A program made the position numbers and the translations under genes. The notes under the pieces were generated by a model, which was not told the DNA's origin, searched no databases, and was given only the letters and a program-made list of their open reading frames with translations. DNA of 64,000 bases from Bryobacterales bacterium (GTDB taxonomy: Bacteria > Acidobacteriota > Terriglobia > Bryobacterales > Bryobacteraceae). The stretch's first letter is position 1; every line of letters begins with the position of its first letter. Below are positions 8,149 to 16,651 of the stretch, one piece after another. Where the stretch lies: NCBI GenBank assembly GCA_016789905.1, contig JAEUQC010000172.1, positions 248,001 through 312,000 on the forward strand, written 5' to 3'.

Positions 8149-8775
8149 ATGTGGAAGGCAGCGATTCTGATGGCGGGTTCGTTGATGGCGGCGGAGTTCC
8201 CGGAGCCGGCGATGGACCTGAAGCCAGGAACAGGAAAGCAGACGGCCGTGCTTGCGGGGGGCTGTTTCTGGTGTACGGAGGCGGTGTTTGAGATTGTCGA
8301 CGGCGTGGAGGATGTTATTTCCGGATACGCCGGGGGCACAAAGGAGACGGCGAAATACGACATTGTTTCAACAGGGCGTACGAACCATGCCGAGGCGATT
8401 GTGATCACCTACGACCCGGCGAAGACCAGCTATGGGCAATTATTGAAGCTGTTCTTCAGCGTCGCGCACGACCCCACCTCACTGAACCGGCAGGGAGCGG
8501 ACGTTGGGCCGCAGTACCGGAGCGCGATCTTTTACGCGAGCGAAGAGCAGAAGCGCGTGGCGGAGGCCTATATTCAACAGATCAATGAGGCAGGCGTCCT
8601 GGGCAAACCGATTGTCACGAAACTGGAGCCGCTGGAAAAGTTCTATACTGCTGAACAATATCATCAGGATTATGCGGGGCGGAATCGCGGGAATCCGTAC
8701 ATAGTGAATGTTTCCGACCCGAAAGTCTTGAAGCTAAAGAAGATGTATCCGGGGTGCGTGCGTAAACGGAAGTAG
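8149..8775 (+). CDS. msrA: Peptide methionine-S-sulfoxide reductase, exported
   Basis: The 208-residue MsrA reduces methionine-S-sulfoxide in damaged proteins. The catalytic GCFWC motif (C39, C42) is intact, followed by TEAVFEIVDGVEDVISGYAGG, the family core. The MsrA landmarks PTSLNRQGADVGPQYRSAIF and FYTAEQYHQDY are also present. The first 15 or so residues form a short signal peptide (MWKAAILMAGSLMAAE), so it likely works in the periplasm. Together with the exported KatG nearby, this suggests an envelope-directed oxidative-stress defence. A GAGGAG ribosome binding site lies upstream of the ATG. No MsrB is fused. Confidence 0.95.
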   Translation: MWKAAILMAGSLMAAEFPEPAMDLKPGTGKQTAVLAGGCFWCTEAVFEIVDGVEDVISGYAGGTKETAKYDIVSTGRTNHAEAIVITYDPAKTSYGQLLKLFFSVAHDPTSLNRQGADVGPQYRSAIFYASEEQKRVAEAYIQQINEAGVLGKPIVTKLEPLEKFYTAEQYHQDYAGRNRGNPYIVNVSDPKVLKLKKMYPGCVRKRK

Positions 8776-9160
8776 GTGGCGGATTGGGTTGGCTGATAGC
8801 GGGAGTCTGGGGGCCTGTGCCGCGTTTGACGGTGAGGGCTTCACGGGTGGAATGGACTAAGGCGCGGCGCATGAGGGTGGTGCATTGCCACTAGATGGAG
8901 TGGAAGAAGGCCTCGTTGGTGAAAGCCGAAAGTGGGAGAGCGCGAACGGGACGCTTCTGCGCACGGTAGTTCCTGACGAGCGGTCCAGAGCAGGCATCTT
9001 CCAGGGGAGTCCGCGTCGAAATAGTACGGAGAACGATTAGGAAACTTTCGTCCTTTCTCAAGTATGGAGCCTTTCACGCCGATAAAGGGAGAGGTTCTGT
9101 TGGAGATTTTATAAGCCCCGTCCCGGGGCGGTCTTAGATAGGGAAAGGGAAAGACGAACG
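8776..9160. other. Intergenic stretch without a recognisable gene
   Basis: These 385 bp between msrA and the protease gene contain only short reading frames without family character, the longest a 78-codon minus frame. Near the right end a GC-rich 6 bp hairpin (9115-9120 with 9124-9129) sits in the probable leader of the protease gene. No transposase remnant, tRNA or promoter could be supported. Confidence 0.6.
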
Positions 9161-11179
9161 ATGCGAATTGGTTTCATTCTTTCGCTTGCGGTGCTGGCAG
9201 TGCAGCTAGGGGCGCAAACGGAGTTTCAGTTTTCAGACGGCGGACGGCGGACGGCGCTGGTATTGTCGGCCGATGAGGTATTCAGCAGTAAGGGGACGGT
9301 GCGGCCGGCGCGGGGGGCAAAGGAGTGGGGCGGCGGGAAGCTGTTCCACATTGATGCGGCGGAGATGAAGAGCTTGCGAACCTCTCGTACCGCGCGGGCC
9401 GGGATGGTCCCGGTCCTTTATGACAAGGGGAACCTGCCCGCGGCGGAGAAACTGGCGGCGATGAGCCCAACGGAGCGGGCGGCGCGGATGACGGGAGCGC
9501 GGCGCCTGATGACGGCGAAGCTGCTGGTGCATATGGACGCTAGCCGGCTGGGTGAGTTGGCGGCCACGCAGCCGGCGGGGAAGGAATCGAGTTATTTGCA
9601 GGGTTGGACGATGGTGGTATATGCTGACGCATTTGCGGCGCTGGACGCAGCGGAGTGGATGGTAAAAAAGGGCGGATTCGAATTCACCCCGGTGTTTGCC
9701 CGGGAAACCTTCGTGAAGCAGACACTGGTGCGTGTGCCGAACGATCCGCTGTACCCGAAACAGTGGCACCTGGATGGGACGCAGAAGTTCAACATTGGCA
9801 TGAAGGACGCCTGGGACTACGTGACCGGCAAGGGAATCAACATGGCCGTGATTGATGACGCGCTGGAACTTAAGCACGAGGACCTGACGAACGTGTATCC
9901 GCTTGAATCGGGGTATCACAAGAATTTCAAGGAAGACGGGGCACCGAACGACCCGAGCCCGATGAAATCGACCGAGAACCATGGGACGTATTGCGGCGGG
10001 CTGGCGATGGCGGCGGGGTTCAACAACACCGGAGTGGTGGGCGTGGCGCCGGAGGCGCGGGCGATGGGACTGCGGATGGTTGGCGGCGCGACGCCGGACG
10101 ACGCGGCGCAGACCGCGCTTGGCTGGCAACCGGAAGGGATTCTGACTCATGTGTCGAGCAATAGCTGGGGACCGTCTGACGATGGCAAGGACGACGGCCG
10201 CGCCAGCGCGCTCCAACTGGCGGGAATTGAAAAGGGCGCCACGAAGAACCGCGATGGGCTGGGAACAGTGTTCGCGATTTCGTGCGGGAACGGACGCGAC
10301 AGCGGAGATGATTCGAGCTACGACGCGTTCTCGGGTTCGCGATTCGGCATTTCGGTGGCGGCGGTGGGCAGGGATGGCAAGCAGAGCTCGTATTCGGAGA
10401 GCGGAATGGCGGTGGCGATCGCGGCCTTTGGCGGCGAGTTTCAACCACCGGCGGTGCTCTGGAGCACGAATGTTTCCGGGGAAGAGGCGTTCAAGTACAA
10501 AGCGGAAAACTTTCCTTCGACGGAAGCGCCGATGAACTATACGGACACGGCAAACGGGACATCTTCGGCGGCGCCGCAGGTGTCGGGCGCGGCGGCCTTG
10601 CTGCTGGAGTTGAACCCGAAGCTGGGATATCGCGACGTAAAAGAGATTCTGATGAAGACCGCGAAAACGGAAGACCTGGAAGGGACCGACGGGTTCAAGA
10701 AGAACGCGGGCGGATTCTCCTTCAGCCATGCGTTCGGGGCTGGTTTGCTGAACGTCTATGGAGCGTTAGAAGCGGCGAAGGGATGGGTGAACCTCGGTGA
10801 ATTGAAAAACACCGAATACACCTTTACCGGACCAAACGACATCGCCGATGACGGCACACCCTTCGTGATGGAACTGAACTTCAAAGAAACGGCCGACAAT
10901 CTGCGTGTGGAACACGTAGAGTTGACGGTGAACGTAAAGCACAAGAAGCGTGGGGACCTGCAATTCACGATCGAATCGCCGAGCGGGTTCCAGGCAGTAG
11001 CGGCTCCTCGGAAACCGGATGACAACGCGGACTTCAGCGACTACATGTTCACCACACCGCGGTTTTGGGGCGAAAGCGCACAGGGCGTGTGGAAGGTGAT
11101 CGTTACTGACAAGGCGGCGAATGAAGTCGCCGGATCTGTGACAAACGCGAAGTTGAAGGTCTACGGGACGGCGCAATAG
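9161..11179 (+). CDS. Secreted subtilisin-like serine protease (S8) with C-terminal P/Homo B domain
   Basis: The 672-residue protein has a Sec signal peptide (about 1-19), an N-terminal propeptide-like region (to about 200), an S8 catalytic domain with the full triad and a C-terminal kexin-like P-domain (about 560-672). The triad is Asp about 232 in AVIDDALELKHEDL, H274 in NHGTYCGG, and S468 in NGTSSAAPQVSG; the oxyanion Asn is in SCGNG. Bacterial P-domain subtilases are extracellular endoproteases and the domain assists folding. A 14 bp-stem terminator follows. Substrate specificity is not readable, though the many acidic residues around the active site fit kexin-type members. Confidence 0.92.
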   Translation: MRIGFILSLAVLAVQLGAQTEFQFSDGGRRTALVLSADEVFSSKGTVRPARGAKEWGGGKLFHIDAAEMKSLRTSRTARAGMVPVLYDKGNLPAAEKLAAMSPTERAARMTGARRLMTAKLLVHMDASRLGELAATQPAGKESSYLQGWTMVVYADAFAALDAAEWMVKKGGFEFTPVFARETFVKQTLVRVPNDPLYPKQWHLDGTQKFNIGMKDAWDYVTGKGINMAVIDDALELKHEDLTNVYPLESGYHKNFKEDGAPNDPSPMKSTENHGTYCGGLAMAAGFNNTGVVGVAPEARAMGLRMVGGATPDDAAQTALGWQPEGILTHVSSNSWGPSDDGKDDGRASALQLAGIEKGATKNRDGLGTVFAISCGNGRDSGDDSSYDAFSGSRFGISVAAVGRDGKQSSYSESGMAVAIAAFGGEFQPPAVLWSTNVSGEEAFKYKAENFPSTEAPMNYTDTANGTSSAAPQVSGAAALLLELNPKLGYRDVKEILMKTAKTEDLEGTDGFKKNAGGFSFSHAFGAGLLNVYGALEAAKGWVNLGELKNTEYTFTGPNDIADDGTPFVMELNFKETADNLRVEHVELTVNVKHKKRGDLQFTIESPSGFQAVAAPRKPDDNADFSDYMFTTPRFWGESAQGVWKVIVTDKAANEVAGSVTNAKLKVYGTAQ

Positions 11180-11198
11180 AGTCGTTGCGAATTCAAAA

Positions 11199-11242
11199 CG
11201 AATGGGCGGCCCGCCTGTATGGGGGCCGCCCATTCGCTTTTT
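11199..11242 (+). terminator. Intrinsic terminator after the S8 protease
   Basis: A perfect 14 bp stem (11199-11212 with 11223-11236), 10 nt loop and CTTTTT tail lie 20 bp beyond the protease stop codon. Confidence 0.92.
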
Positions 11243-11300
11243 GGCGCCGGACGGCGGATTTGGATAAGATCGGGAGGGCAGCGGCAATGGAGCGACAGAC

Positions 11301-12293
11301 ATGCGGAAGCGAGTGTTGGGAAAGAGCGGGTTGGAAGTTTCAGAACTGGGCCTCGGGTGCATGGGGATGAGCTTCGGGTATGGCCCCCCGAAGGATAGCC
11401 GGGAGATGCTCGGATTGATCCGCAAGGCGGTGGAGGACGGTGTGACCTTCTTCGATACAGCGGAGGTGTACGGCCCGTTCACAAATGAGACGCTAGTGGG
11501 AGAAGCGCTGGAACCGGTTCGGAAGGATGTGGTGATTGCGACGAAGTTCGGATTCCGGTTCGATCAGGAGACGGGCAAGCCGGCGGGACTGAATAGCCGC
11601 CCGGAGCATATTCGGGAGGTTGCCGATGCATCGTTGCGGCGGCTGCGGACGGACGTGATCGACCTTTTCTATCAGCACCGGGTGGACCCGGCGGTGCCGA
11701 TTGAGGACGTGGCGGGGGCGGTAGGGGACTTGATCCGGGCCGGAAAAGTAAGGCATTTCGGGTTGTCGGAGGCGGGGGTGCAAACGATCCGCCGGGCGCA
11801 CAAAGTGCAGCCGGTGGCGGCGCTGCAGAGCGAGTACTCGCTGTGGTGGCGCGAACCGGAAGCGGACATATTGCCAGCGCTGGAGGAGTTGGGAATCGGG
11901 TTTGTTCCTTTCAGTCCGCTTGGCAAAGGCTATTTGACGGGCAAGATCGACGAACACACATCCTTTGACAGTACGGATTTCCGGAATACGGTGCCGCGGT
12001 TTTCGGTGGAGGCGCGGAAGGGGAACCGGGCGGTGGTCGCATTACTGGAGCATGTCGCGAGACGGCGAGCAGCGACAGCGGCGCAGATCGCGCTGGCTTG
12101 GGTGCTGGCGCAGAGACCGTGGCTGGTTCCCATTCCAGGCACGACGAGAGTGGAGCGGCTGGGGGAGAACCTGGGCGCGACGGAGGTTGTGTTGAGCAAG
12201 GAGGACCTGCTCGAGATTTCGGATGCGGTGGCGGGGATCCAAGTAGAGGGTGCGCGGTATTCGGAAGCGGCGCAGAGGATGATTGACCGGTAG
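11301..12293 (+). CDS. Aldo/keto reductase
   Basis: The 330-residue protein has the typical AKR barrel: GLGCMGMSFGYG at the N-terminus, FFDTAEVYGP with the catalytic Asp and Tyr, the catalytic Lys in IATKFGF, and His in FYQHRVDP. The NADPH-binding end is visible in PFSPLGKGYLTGK and PIPGTTRVERL. It belongs to the YajO/AKR13-like group that reduces aldehydes or ketones. No signal peptide is present, so it is cytoplasmic. It follows the protease terminator and precedes the PQQ-like propeller gene by 15 bp. Substrate is unknown. Confidence 0.92.
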   Translation: MRKRVLGKSGLEVSELGLGCMGMSFGYGPPKDSREMLGLIRKAVEDGVTFFDTAEVYGPFTNETLVGEALEPVRKDVVIATKFGFRFDQETGKPAGLNSRPEHIREVADASLRRLRTDVIDLFYQHRVDPAVPIEDVAGAVGDLIRAGKVRHFGLSEAGVQTIRRAHKVQPVAALQSEYSLWWREPEADILPALEELGIGFVPFSPLGKGYLTGKIDEHTSFDSTDFRNTVPRFSVEARKGNRAVVALLEHVARRRAATAAQIALAWVLAQRPWLVPIPGTTRVERLGENLGATEVVLSKEDLLEISDAVAGIQVEGARYSEAAQRMIDR

Positions 12294-12308
12294 GAACAAG
12301 GAGCGGCG

Positions 12309-13547
12309 ATGCAGACGTGGAATGGCGTGATTCGGGCCGGATTACTGCTGATGGCCGGGACTTGCGTGGCGGCGGATTGGCCCCGCTGGCAGGGGCCGGA
12401 GGGGACGCGGATTTCGCGGGAGAGTGGCCTACTGCAAGCCTGGCCGGAAGGCGGGCCGAAGAGTGTGTGGACGGCGACGGGAGTGGGAACCGGGTACGGT
12501 TCGATGGCAGTGGCGGGGAATCGCGTGTACCTGCAGGGTGCGCGCGGGGAGGAAAGCTTGCTGTTCGCGTTGAACCGGGCCGATGGAACGAAGGTCTGGG
12601 AAACCGTATTGGGGCCGGTGGCGCGGAAGATGCGGTCCGAACGCGGGGCGGGACCGCGCGCGACGCCCACGGTGGACGGCGACCGGGTGTATGCGTTGAC
12701 GGAGAGCGGCGACTTGGCCGCGGTGAGGGCGGATGGGAAGGTGCTGTGGAAGCGCAACATACTAAAGGAATTTGAGGGGGCGCAGTTGATGTGGCTGGTG
12801 AGCGAGTCGCCGGTGATCGATGGGCCGGATGTTGTGGTTTGTCCGGGCGGGCCGGGGGCCGGGATGGTGAAGCTGGACAAGATGACAGGGAAGACGGTGT
12901 GGGCGGCGAAGGAATTGAACGAGATGGCGGCGTATTCGTCGATTACGGTGGCAAACATCAATGGGGTGCGGACGTACCTTACGTTTATGGCCTCGGCTGG
13001 GGTGGGGGTGCGTGCATCGGACGGGAAGTTGATGTTCCGCTATGAAGCGGCGGCGAATCGAACGGCGAATGTAGCGACGCCGATCTATGACAACGGGCGG
13101 GTGTTCTTCGCGTCGGCGTACGGTACCGGCGGAGGGTTGCTGGAGTTAACGGCGGCAGAGGGTGCGGTAACGGCGAAGGAGGTGTATTTTACGAGGGAGA
13201 TGAAAAATCACCATGGGGGGATGGTGTTGGTGGATGGGTACCTATATGGGTTCAATGACGCGATATTGGTGTGCATGGAGTTCGCGACGGGGAAGGTGAT
13301 GTGGCGGGACCGGAGTGTGGGAAAGGGATCGGTGACGTATGCCGATGGGAGGTTGTACCTGCAGGGGGAGAACAATATTGTCGGGCTGGCGGAGGCGACG
13401 GCGGAGGGCTATCGCGAAAAAGGGCGGTTTGAAATTCCGGACAAGGGGCTGCCGAGTTGGGCGCACCCGGTGATTAGTAATGGACGGCTATATGTGCGGA
13501 ATCAGGATGCGGTGATGGTCTACGATATTCAACCCGGACGAAAATAA
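12309..13547 (+). CDS. Exported PQQ-like beta-propeller repeat protein
   Basis: The 412-residue protein has a signal peptide (about 1-21) and then DWPRWQGPEGTRISRESGL, the usual N-terminus of secreted pyrrolo-quinoline-like propellers in Acidobacteria and Planctomycetes. Repeats of the form NRADGTKVWE, DKMTGKTVWA and EFATGKVMWRD mark blades of a BamB-like propeller. The vicinal Cys pair and acidic metal ligands of true PQQ alcohol dehydrogenases are absent, so it is more likely a binding or scaffold protein than a dehydrogenase. A strong Shine-Dalgarno (AAGGAG) precedes the ATG. Its stop codon lies inside a palindromic terminator. Confidence 0.85.
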   Translation: MQTWNGVIRAGLLLMAGTCVAADWPRWQGPEGTRISRESGLLQAWPEGGPKSVWTATGVGTGYGSMAVAGNRVYLQGARGEESLLFALNRADGTKVWETVLGPVARKMRSERGAGPRATPTVDGDRVYALTESGDLAAVRADGKVLWKRNILKEFEGAQLMWLVSESPVIDGPDVVVCPGGPGAGMVKLDKMTGKTVWAAKELNEMAAYSSITVANINGVRTYLTFMASAGVGVRASDGKLMFRYEAAANRTANVATPIYDNGRVFFASAYGTGGGLLELTAAEGAVTAKEVYFTREMKNHHGGMVLVDGYLYGFNDAILVCMEFATGKVMWRDRSVGKGSVTYADGRLYLQGENNIVGLAEATAEGYREKGRFEIPDKGLPSWAHPVISNGRLYVRNQDAVMVYDIQPGRK

Positions 13548-13572
13548 TTGGTGCCTGGCACCAATTATTTTT
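13543..13572 (+). terminator. Palindromic GGTGCC-T-GGCACC element, probable terminator
   Basis: Two perfect 13-base arms (13543-13555 and 13557-13569) flank a single T and run into five T residues. The left arm contains the TAA stop of the propeller gene. In RNA the centre must open into a small loop, leaving about 11-12 pairs. The core resembles repetitive extragenic palindromes, but only one copy is in this window. Confidence 0.7.
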
Positions 13573-13588
13573 GAGGTAGACTCGCTGG

Positions 13589-15079
13589 ATGATGCGAATC
13601 CTTCTGCTCCTGCTCTGCATGGCGGCGTATGGCGATGTAGTCGAACAAGGTCCGAAGAACGCGGCGCCATCCGGGCTGATGGCCGGCGTAGCGCGGGCTG
13701 ACATTACGCCGGCGGTGGGGATGGCGCAACTGAATTGGGGATCGCAGACCCACGTGGAAGCTGTGGGGGTGGACCCCGCGGGGATGGTGGTGACGGCGCT
13801 TGCGCTATCGAGCGGCGGACAGAAGTTTGCCATGGTGGATATCGACGCGCTCTTTGTTCCGGGGTATGCTGCCATTGCGGCGCGCGTGGAAGCGGCCACC
13901 GGGATTCCGGCCGGGCATGTGCGGCTAGGCGCGACGCACACGCACGCCGGGCCTGTGGTGAGTGTGGTGCGTGGGCCGCTGGGCGTGGACTTTTCCGGCT
14001 ACCAGCAGGCGCAGGAACGCTACAACGCAATGGTGGCGGATAAGATCGTTGGAGCTATCGTGGAAGCCCATTCCAGACTCAAGCCGGCGCACGCGCACGG
14101 AGCACGGGGGACGGGAACGATCAACATCAACCGGCGAGTACGGGCGGTGGAAGGCCGGCCGGCGGCGGTGGGCCGGAATCCGGATGGCTTCGTTGACCGG
14201 GAACTGGTGGTGATGCGGATCGATGGCGCCGACGGGAAGCCGATGGCGGTGGTCGTGAATTTCCAATGCCATGGAACCGTGCTCGCCTACGAGAACAAGT
14301 ACTTTTCACCGGACTGGATTGGGCCGATGCGGAAGGCTGTGGAGACAGCCATGCCGGGAGCGATCTGCCTATTCTTCCAAGGCGCGGCCGGAAACCAGGG
14401 GCCGATTGAAGGATTCACCGGGGACCTGGACGTGCCGAAGCGGTTGGGTTCGATTTTGGGATATCAGGCGGCGGCGCTGGCGCTGGGGATTGAAACCGTG
14501 AAGCGAGACCCGAAGTTTGAGGGTTTTGTGGAATCGACGGCGTTTCAGGCCAAGCAGCACTGGCGGGTGTCCGGGCCGCGGGACGCGACGATGAAGTTCA
14601 CCACAAAGGTATTGGACTTGCCGCCGCGTCAGTATTCGGGGAAAGAAATCGATGAGATGGCGACGCTGGTGGCCGGGGCGGAAAGCAAATTGACAGCGGC
14701 ACGCGCGGGCGGAGACAAATGGGAAATACATCAGGCTGAGGCGCGGCTTCGGCGCTTTTCCGACTTGTTGAAGCAATGGCGGAAACCGCACGACCCGACG
14801 CCGGTGAAAGTCCGCGTGCAGGTGATGCGTCTGGGCGACATGGCGATCGTATCCATGCCCGGGGAGCCATTTGCCGAGATCGGCGTGGCGGTGAAGAAGG
14901 CTTCTCCGTTCGGGATTACGATGTTCTGCGGGTATTCGAGCGGTGAGGGCGGCGACTACATGCCCACCGAGCCGGAGTTTGCGCTTGGGGGATATGAGGT
15001 GCAGCGCACCCCATATGGATTGGGCGCTGCCGAGAAGTTGATCCGGGAGACGATTGCGCTGTATGGGGATGTCCGCTAG
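13589..15079 (+). CDS. Neutral/alkaline ceramidase-family protein, exported
   Basis: The 496-residue protein has a short signal peptide (MMRILLLLLCMAAYG) and the N-terminal domain of neutral/alkaline non-lysosomal ceramidase: AGVARADITPAVG, a zinc-site-like GATHTHAGP (H117, H119), a conserved His in NFQCHGTVL, and FFQGAAGNQGP. The end (FCGYSSGEGGDYMPTEPEFALGGYE) is also typical. True ceramidases hydrolyse the N-acyl bond of ceramide, but they are longer (about 650-750) with a C-terminal Ig-like domain that is absent here. Many environmental homologues have unknown substrates, so ceramide is only the family name. Start could be either of two adjacent ATG codons. Confidence 0.85.
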   Translation: MMRILLLLLCMAAYGDVVEQGPKNAAPSGLMAGVARADITPAVGMAQLNWGSQTHVEAVGVDPAGMVVTALALSSGGQKFAMVDIDALFVPGYAAIAARVEAATGIPAGHVRLGATHTHAGPVVSVVRGPLGVDFSGYQQAQERYNAMVADKIVGAIVEAHSRLKPAHAHGARGTGTININRRVRAVEGRPAAVGRNPDGFVDRELVVMRIDGADGKPMAVVVNFQCHGTVLAYENKYFSPDWIGPMRKAVETAMPGAICLFFQGAAGNQGPIEGFTGDLDVPKRLGSILGYQAAALALGIETVKRDPKFEGFVESTAFQAKQHWRVSGPRDATMKFTTKVLDLPPRQYSGKEIDEMATLVAGAESKLTAARAGGDKWEIHQAEARLRRFSDLLKQWRKPHDPTPVKVRVQVMRLGDMAIVSMPGEPFAEIGVAVKKASPFGITMFCGYSSGEGGDYMPTEPEFALGGYEVQRTPYGLGAAEKLIRETIALYGDVR

Positions 15080-15082
15080 GCG

Positions 15083-16651
15083 CTACGGAAGCGCGAAGGC
15101 GAACAGGCCGGAGCCGGCCGGCATGACGATCATCTGCCTCCCCTTGACACTGAAGGTCATTGGGTTGGACGCCATGGTGCCCCCGAGATTGATGCGCCAC
15201 AGTTCCTTGCCGCTTTCGGCGTCGAGCGAAAAGAAGTAGCTCTCCATCGCTACTCTTTCGCGGCTGATCCACCCCCCGGTGCTGCCGAACAGAACACCGC
15301 CGGCGGTGGTGAGGACACCGGACCAGGGCTTGGTGTGCAGCTTGTGCTCCCATACCCTTTCACCGGTTTTGGGGTTCAAGGCGCGAATGGCGCCCCAGCC
15401 GGGTTCTTCCGGCAGGTCAATTTCCGGCACGCTGCCGATGAACCGGTTGCCGGGAATGTATTCGGCGTCGCCCTTGCGGTAGAGTCCCTTGTTTTCCCAG
15501 GCGGTGAGGTAGAAATAGCCGGTGCGAGGGCTGTAGCTGGGGCTATACCAGTTGGTGGCGCCCTGCACGCCGGGCCAAAGATAGGTTCCTTCGGGGGACG
15601 GGTCGATGTTGGGCTTGCGAATGGGACGGCCCTCCTTGGTGAAGCCGTCATTCCAGGTCTGCGTAGCGAAGGCCTTGGCCAAAAGGAACTCGCCGTTGGT
15701 ACGGTCAAGCACATAGAAGAAGCCGTTACGGTGGGCCCAGTATACGAGCTTGCGGGGTTTGCCTTGCCAATCGGCGTCGACGAGTACCGGGACCTGCACT
15801 GCATCCCAATCATGGGTGTCGTGAGGGACGAACTGATAGTGCCACTTGAGCTTGCCGGTGTCGGCGTCCAGGGCGATGGCGGAATCGGAATACAGATTGT
15901 CACCGGGGCGCACATCACCGTTCCAATCGGGCGAAGGATTGCCGGTGCCCCAGATGATGAGGTTCTGGGCGGGGTCGTAGGCGCCGGTCACCCAGGTGGG
16001 GCCGCCGCCATGCTTCCAGGCGTCGCCGGCCCATGTGTTGGAGCCGGGCTGGCCGGGTTCGGGTATGGTCCAGAAGCGCCAGCGGCGCTGGCCGGTTTTC
16101 ATGTCGTAGGCGTCAAGAAACCCGCGGACCCCGTATTCGCCGCCGGCGACGCCTGTGATAACCATGTCCTTAACGATGAGCGGAGCGCCGGTGAGACTGT
16201 GGCCGGTCTTGGGATCGGCAACGGGGATGTCCCAGAGCACGGCGCCGGTCTTGCGATGCAGCGCGACGAGGTGAGCGTCGACAGTGCCGATGAAGACACG
16301 GTCTCCGGATACGGCGACACCGCGGTTGACCTGGCCGCAGCAGACATTGATCTTGCCGGGCAGGCTGCGGCGGTACCGCCAGTAGGGGCGGCCGGTTTCG
16401 GCGTCCAGGGCGACGACGTTCGACGGTGGTTCGCTGAGGTACATGACGCCGTCGACAACGAGCGGGGTAGTTTCGATGCGCTCCGTAACAGGCATCTGGT
16501 AAACCCAGGCGACTTTTAGATTCTTGACGTTGTCGCGGTTAATCTGATCGAGGGTGCTGTGGCGCCATCCGTTATAGGCGCCCGAATAGGTAGTCCAATC
16601 GGCCTGGGCGAAGGCAAGGGCGACGGCGCACAAATAGAGCGCGAGTTTCAT
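15083..16651 (-). CDS. PQQ-dependent alcohol dehydrogenase (quinoprotein), periplasmic
   Basis: The 522-residue protein has a signal peptide (about 1-15) and the eight-bladed quinoprotein fold. It carries the adjacent Cys pair of PQQ enzymes (C104-C105 in NVCCGQVNRG), E172 in GEYGVRG, N238 in GTGNPSPDWN, and the catalytic Asp281 in HDTHDWDAV. Asp283 two residues later is the position that distinguishes lanthanide-dependent XoxF/PedH enzymes from calcium enzymes, though glucose dehydrogenases also have a DxD there. No haem motif is fused. The ATG overlaps the stop of the cytochrome gene by 4 nt (ATGA), so electrons likely go to that cytochrome. Substrate alcohol or sugar is unknown. Confidence 0.92.
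   Translation of the reverse strand: MKLALYLCAVALAFAQADWTTYSGAYNGWRHSTLDQINRDNVKNLKVAWVYQMPVTERIETTPLVVDGVMYLSEPPSNVVALDAETGRPYWRYRRSLPGKINVCCGQVNRGVAVSGDRVFIGTVDAHLVALHRKTGAVLWDIPVADPKTGHSLTGAPLIVKDMVITGVAGGEYGVRGFLDAYDMKTGQRRWRFWTIPEPGQPGSNTWAGDAWKHGGGPTWVTGAYDPAQNLIIWGTGNPSPDWNGDVRPGDNLYSDSAIALDADTGKLKWHYQFVPHDTHDWDAVQVPVLVDADWQGKPRKLVYWAHRNGFFYVLDRTNGEFLLAKAFATQTWNDGFTKEGRPIRKPNIDPSPEGTYLWPGVQGATNWYSPSYSPRTGYFYLTAWENKGLYRKGDAEYIPGNRFIGSVPEIDLPEEPGWGAIRALNPKTGERVWEHKLHTKPWSGVLTTAGGVLFGSTGGWISRERVAMESYFFSLDAESGKELWRINLGGTMASNPMTFSVKGRQMIVMPAGSGLFAFALP

Noticed and set aside
9233..10729. 498-codon minus-strand frame over the S8 protease
   Set aside because: Arg/His-rich shadow composition and antisense to a complete catalytic triad.
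15335..16519. 394-codon open frame on the plus strand over the PQQ dehydrogenase
   Set aside because: It is antisense to a gene with complete family motifs, has Gly/Val-rich noise composition and no ribosome binding site; a GC-rich shadow.
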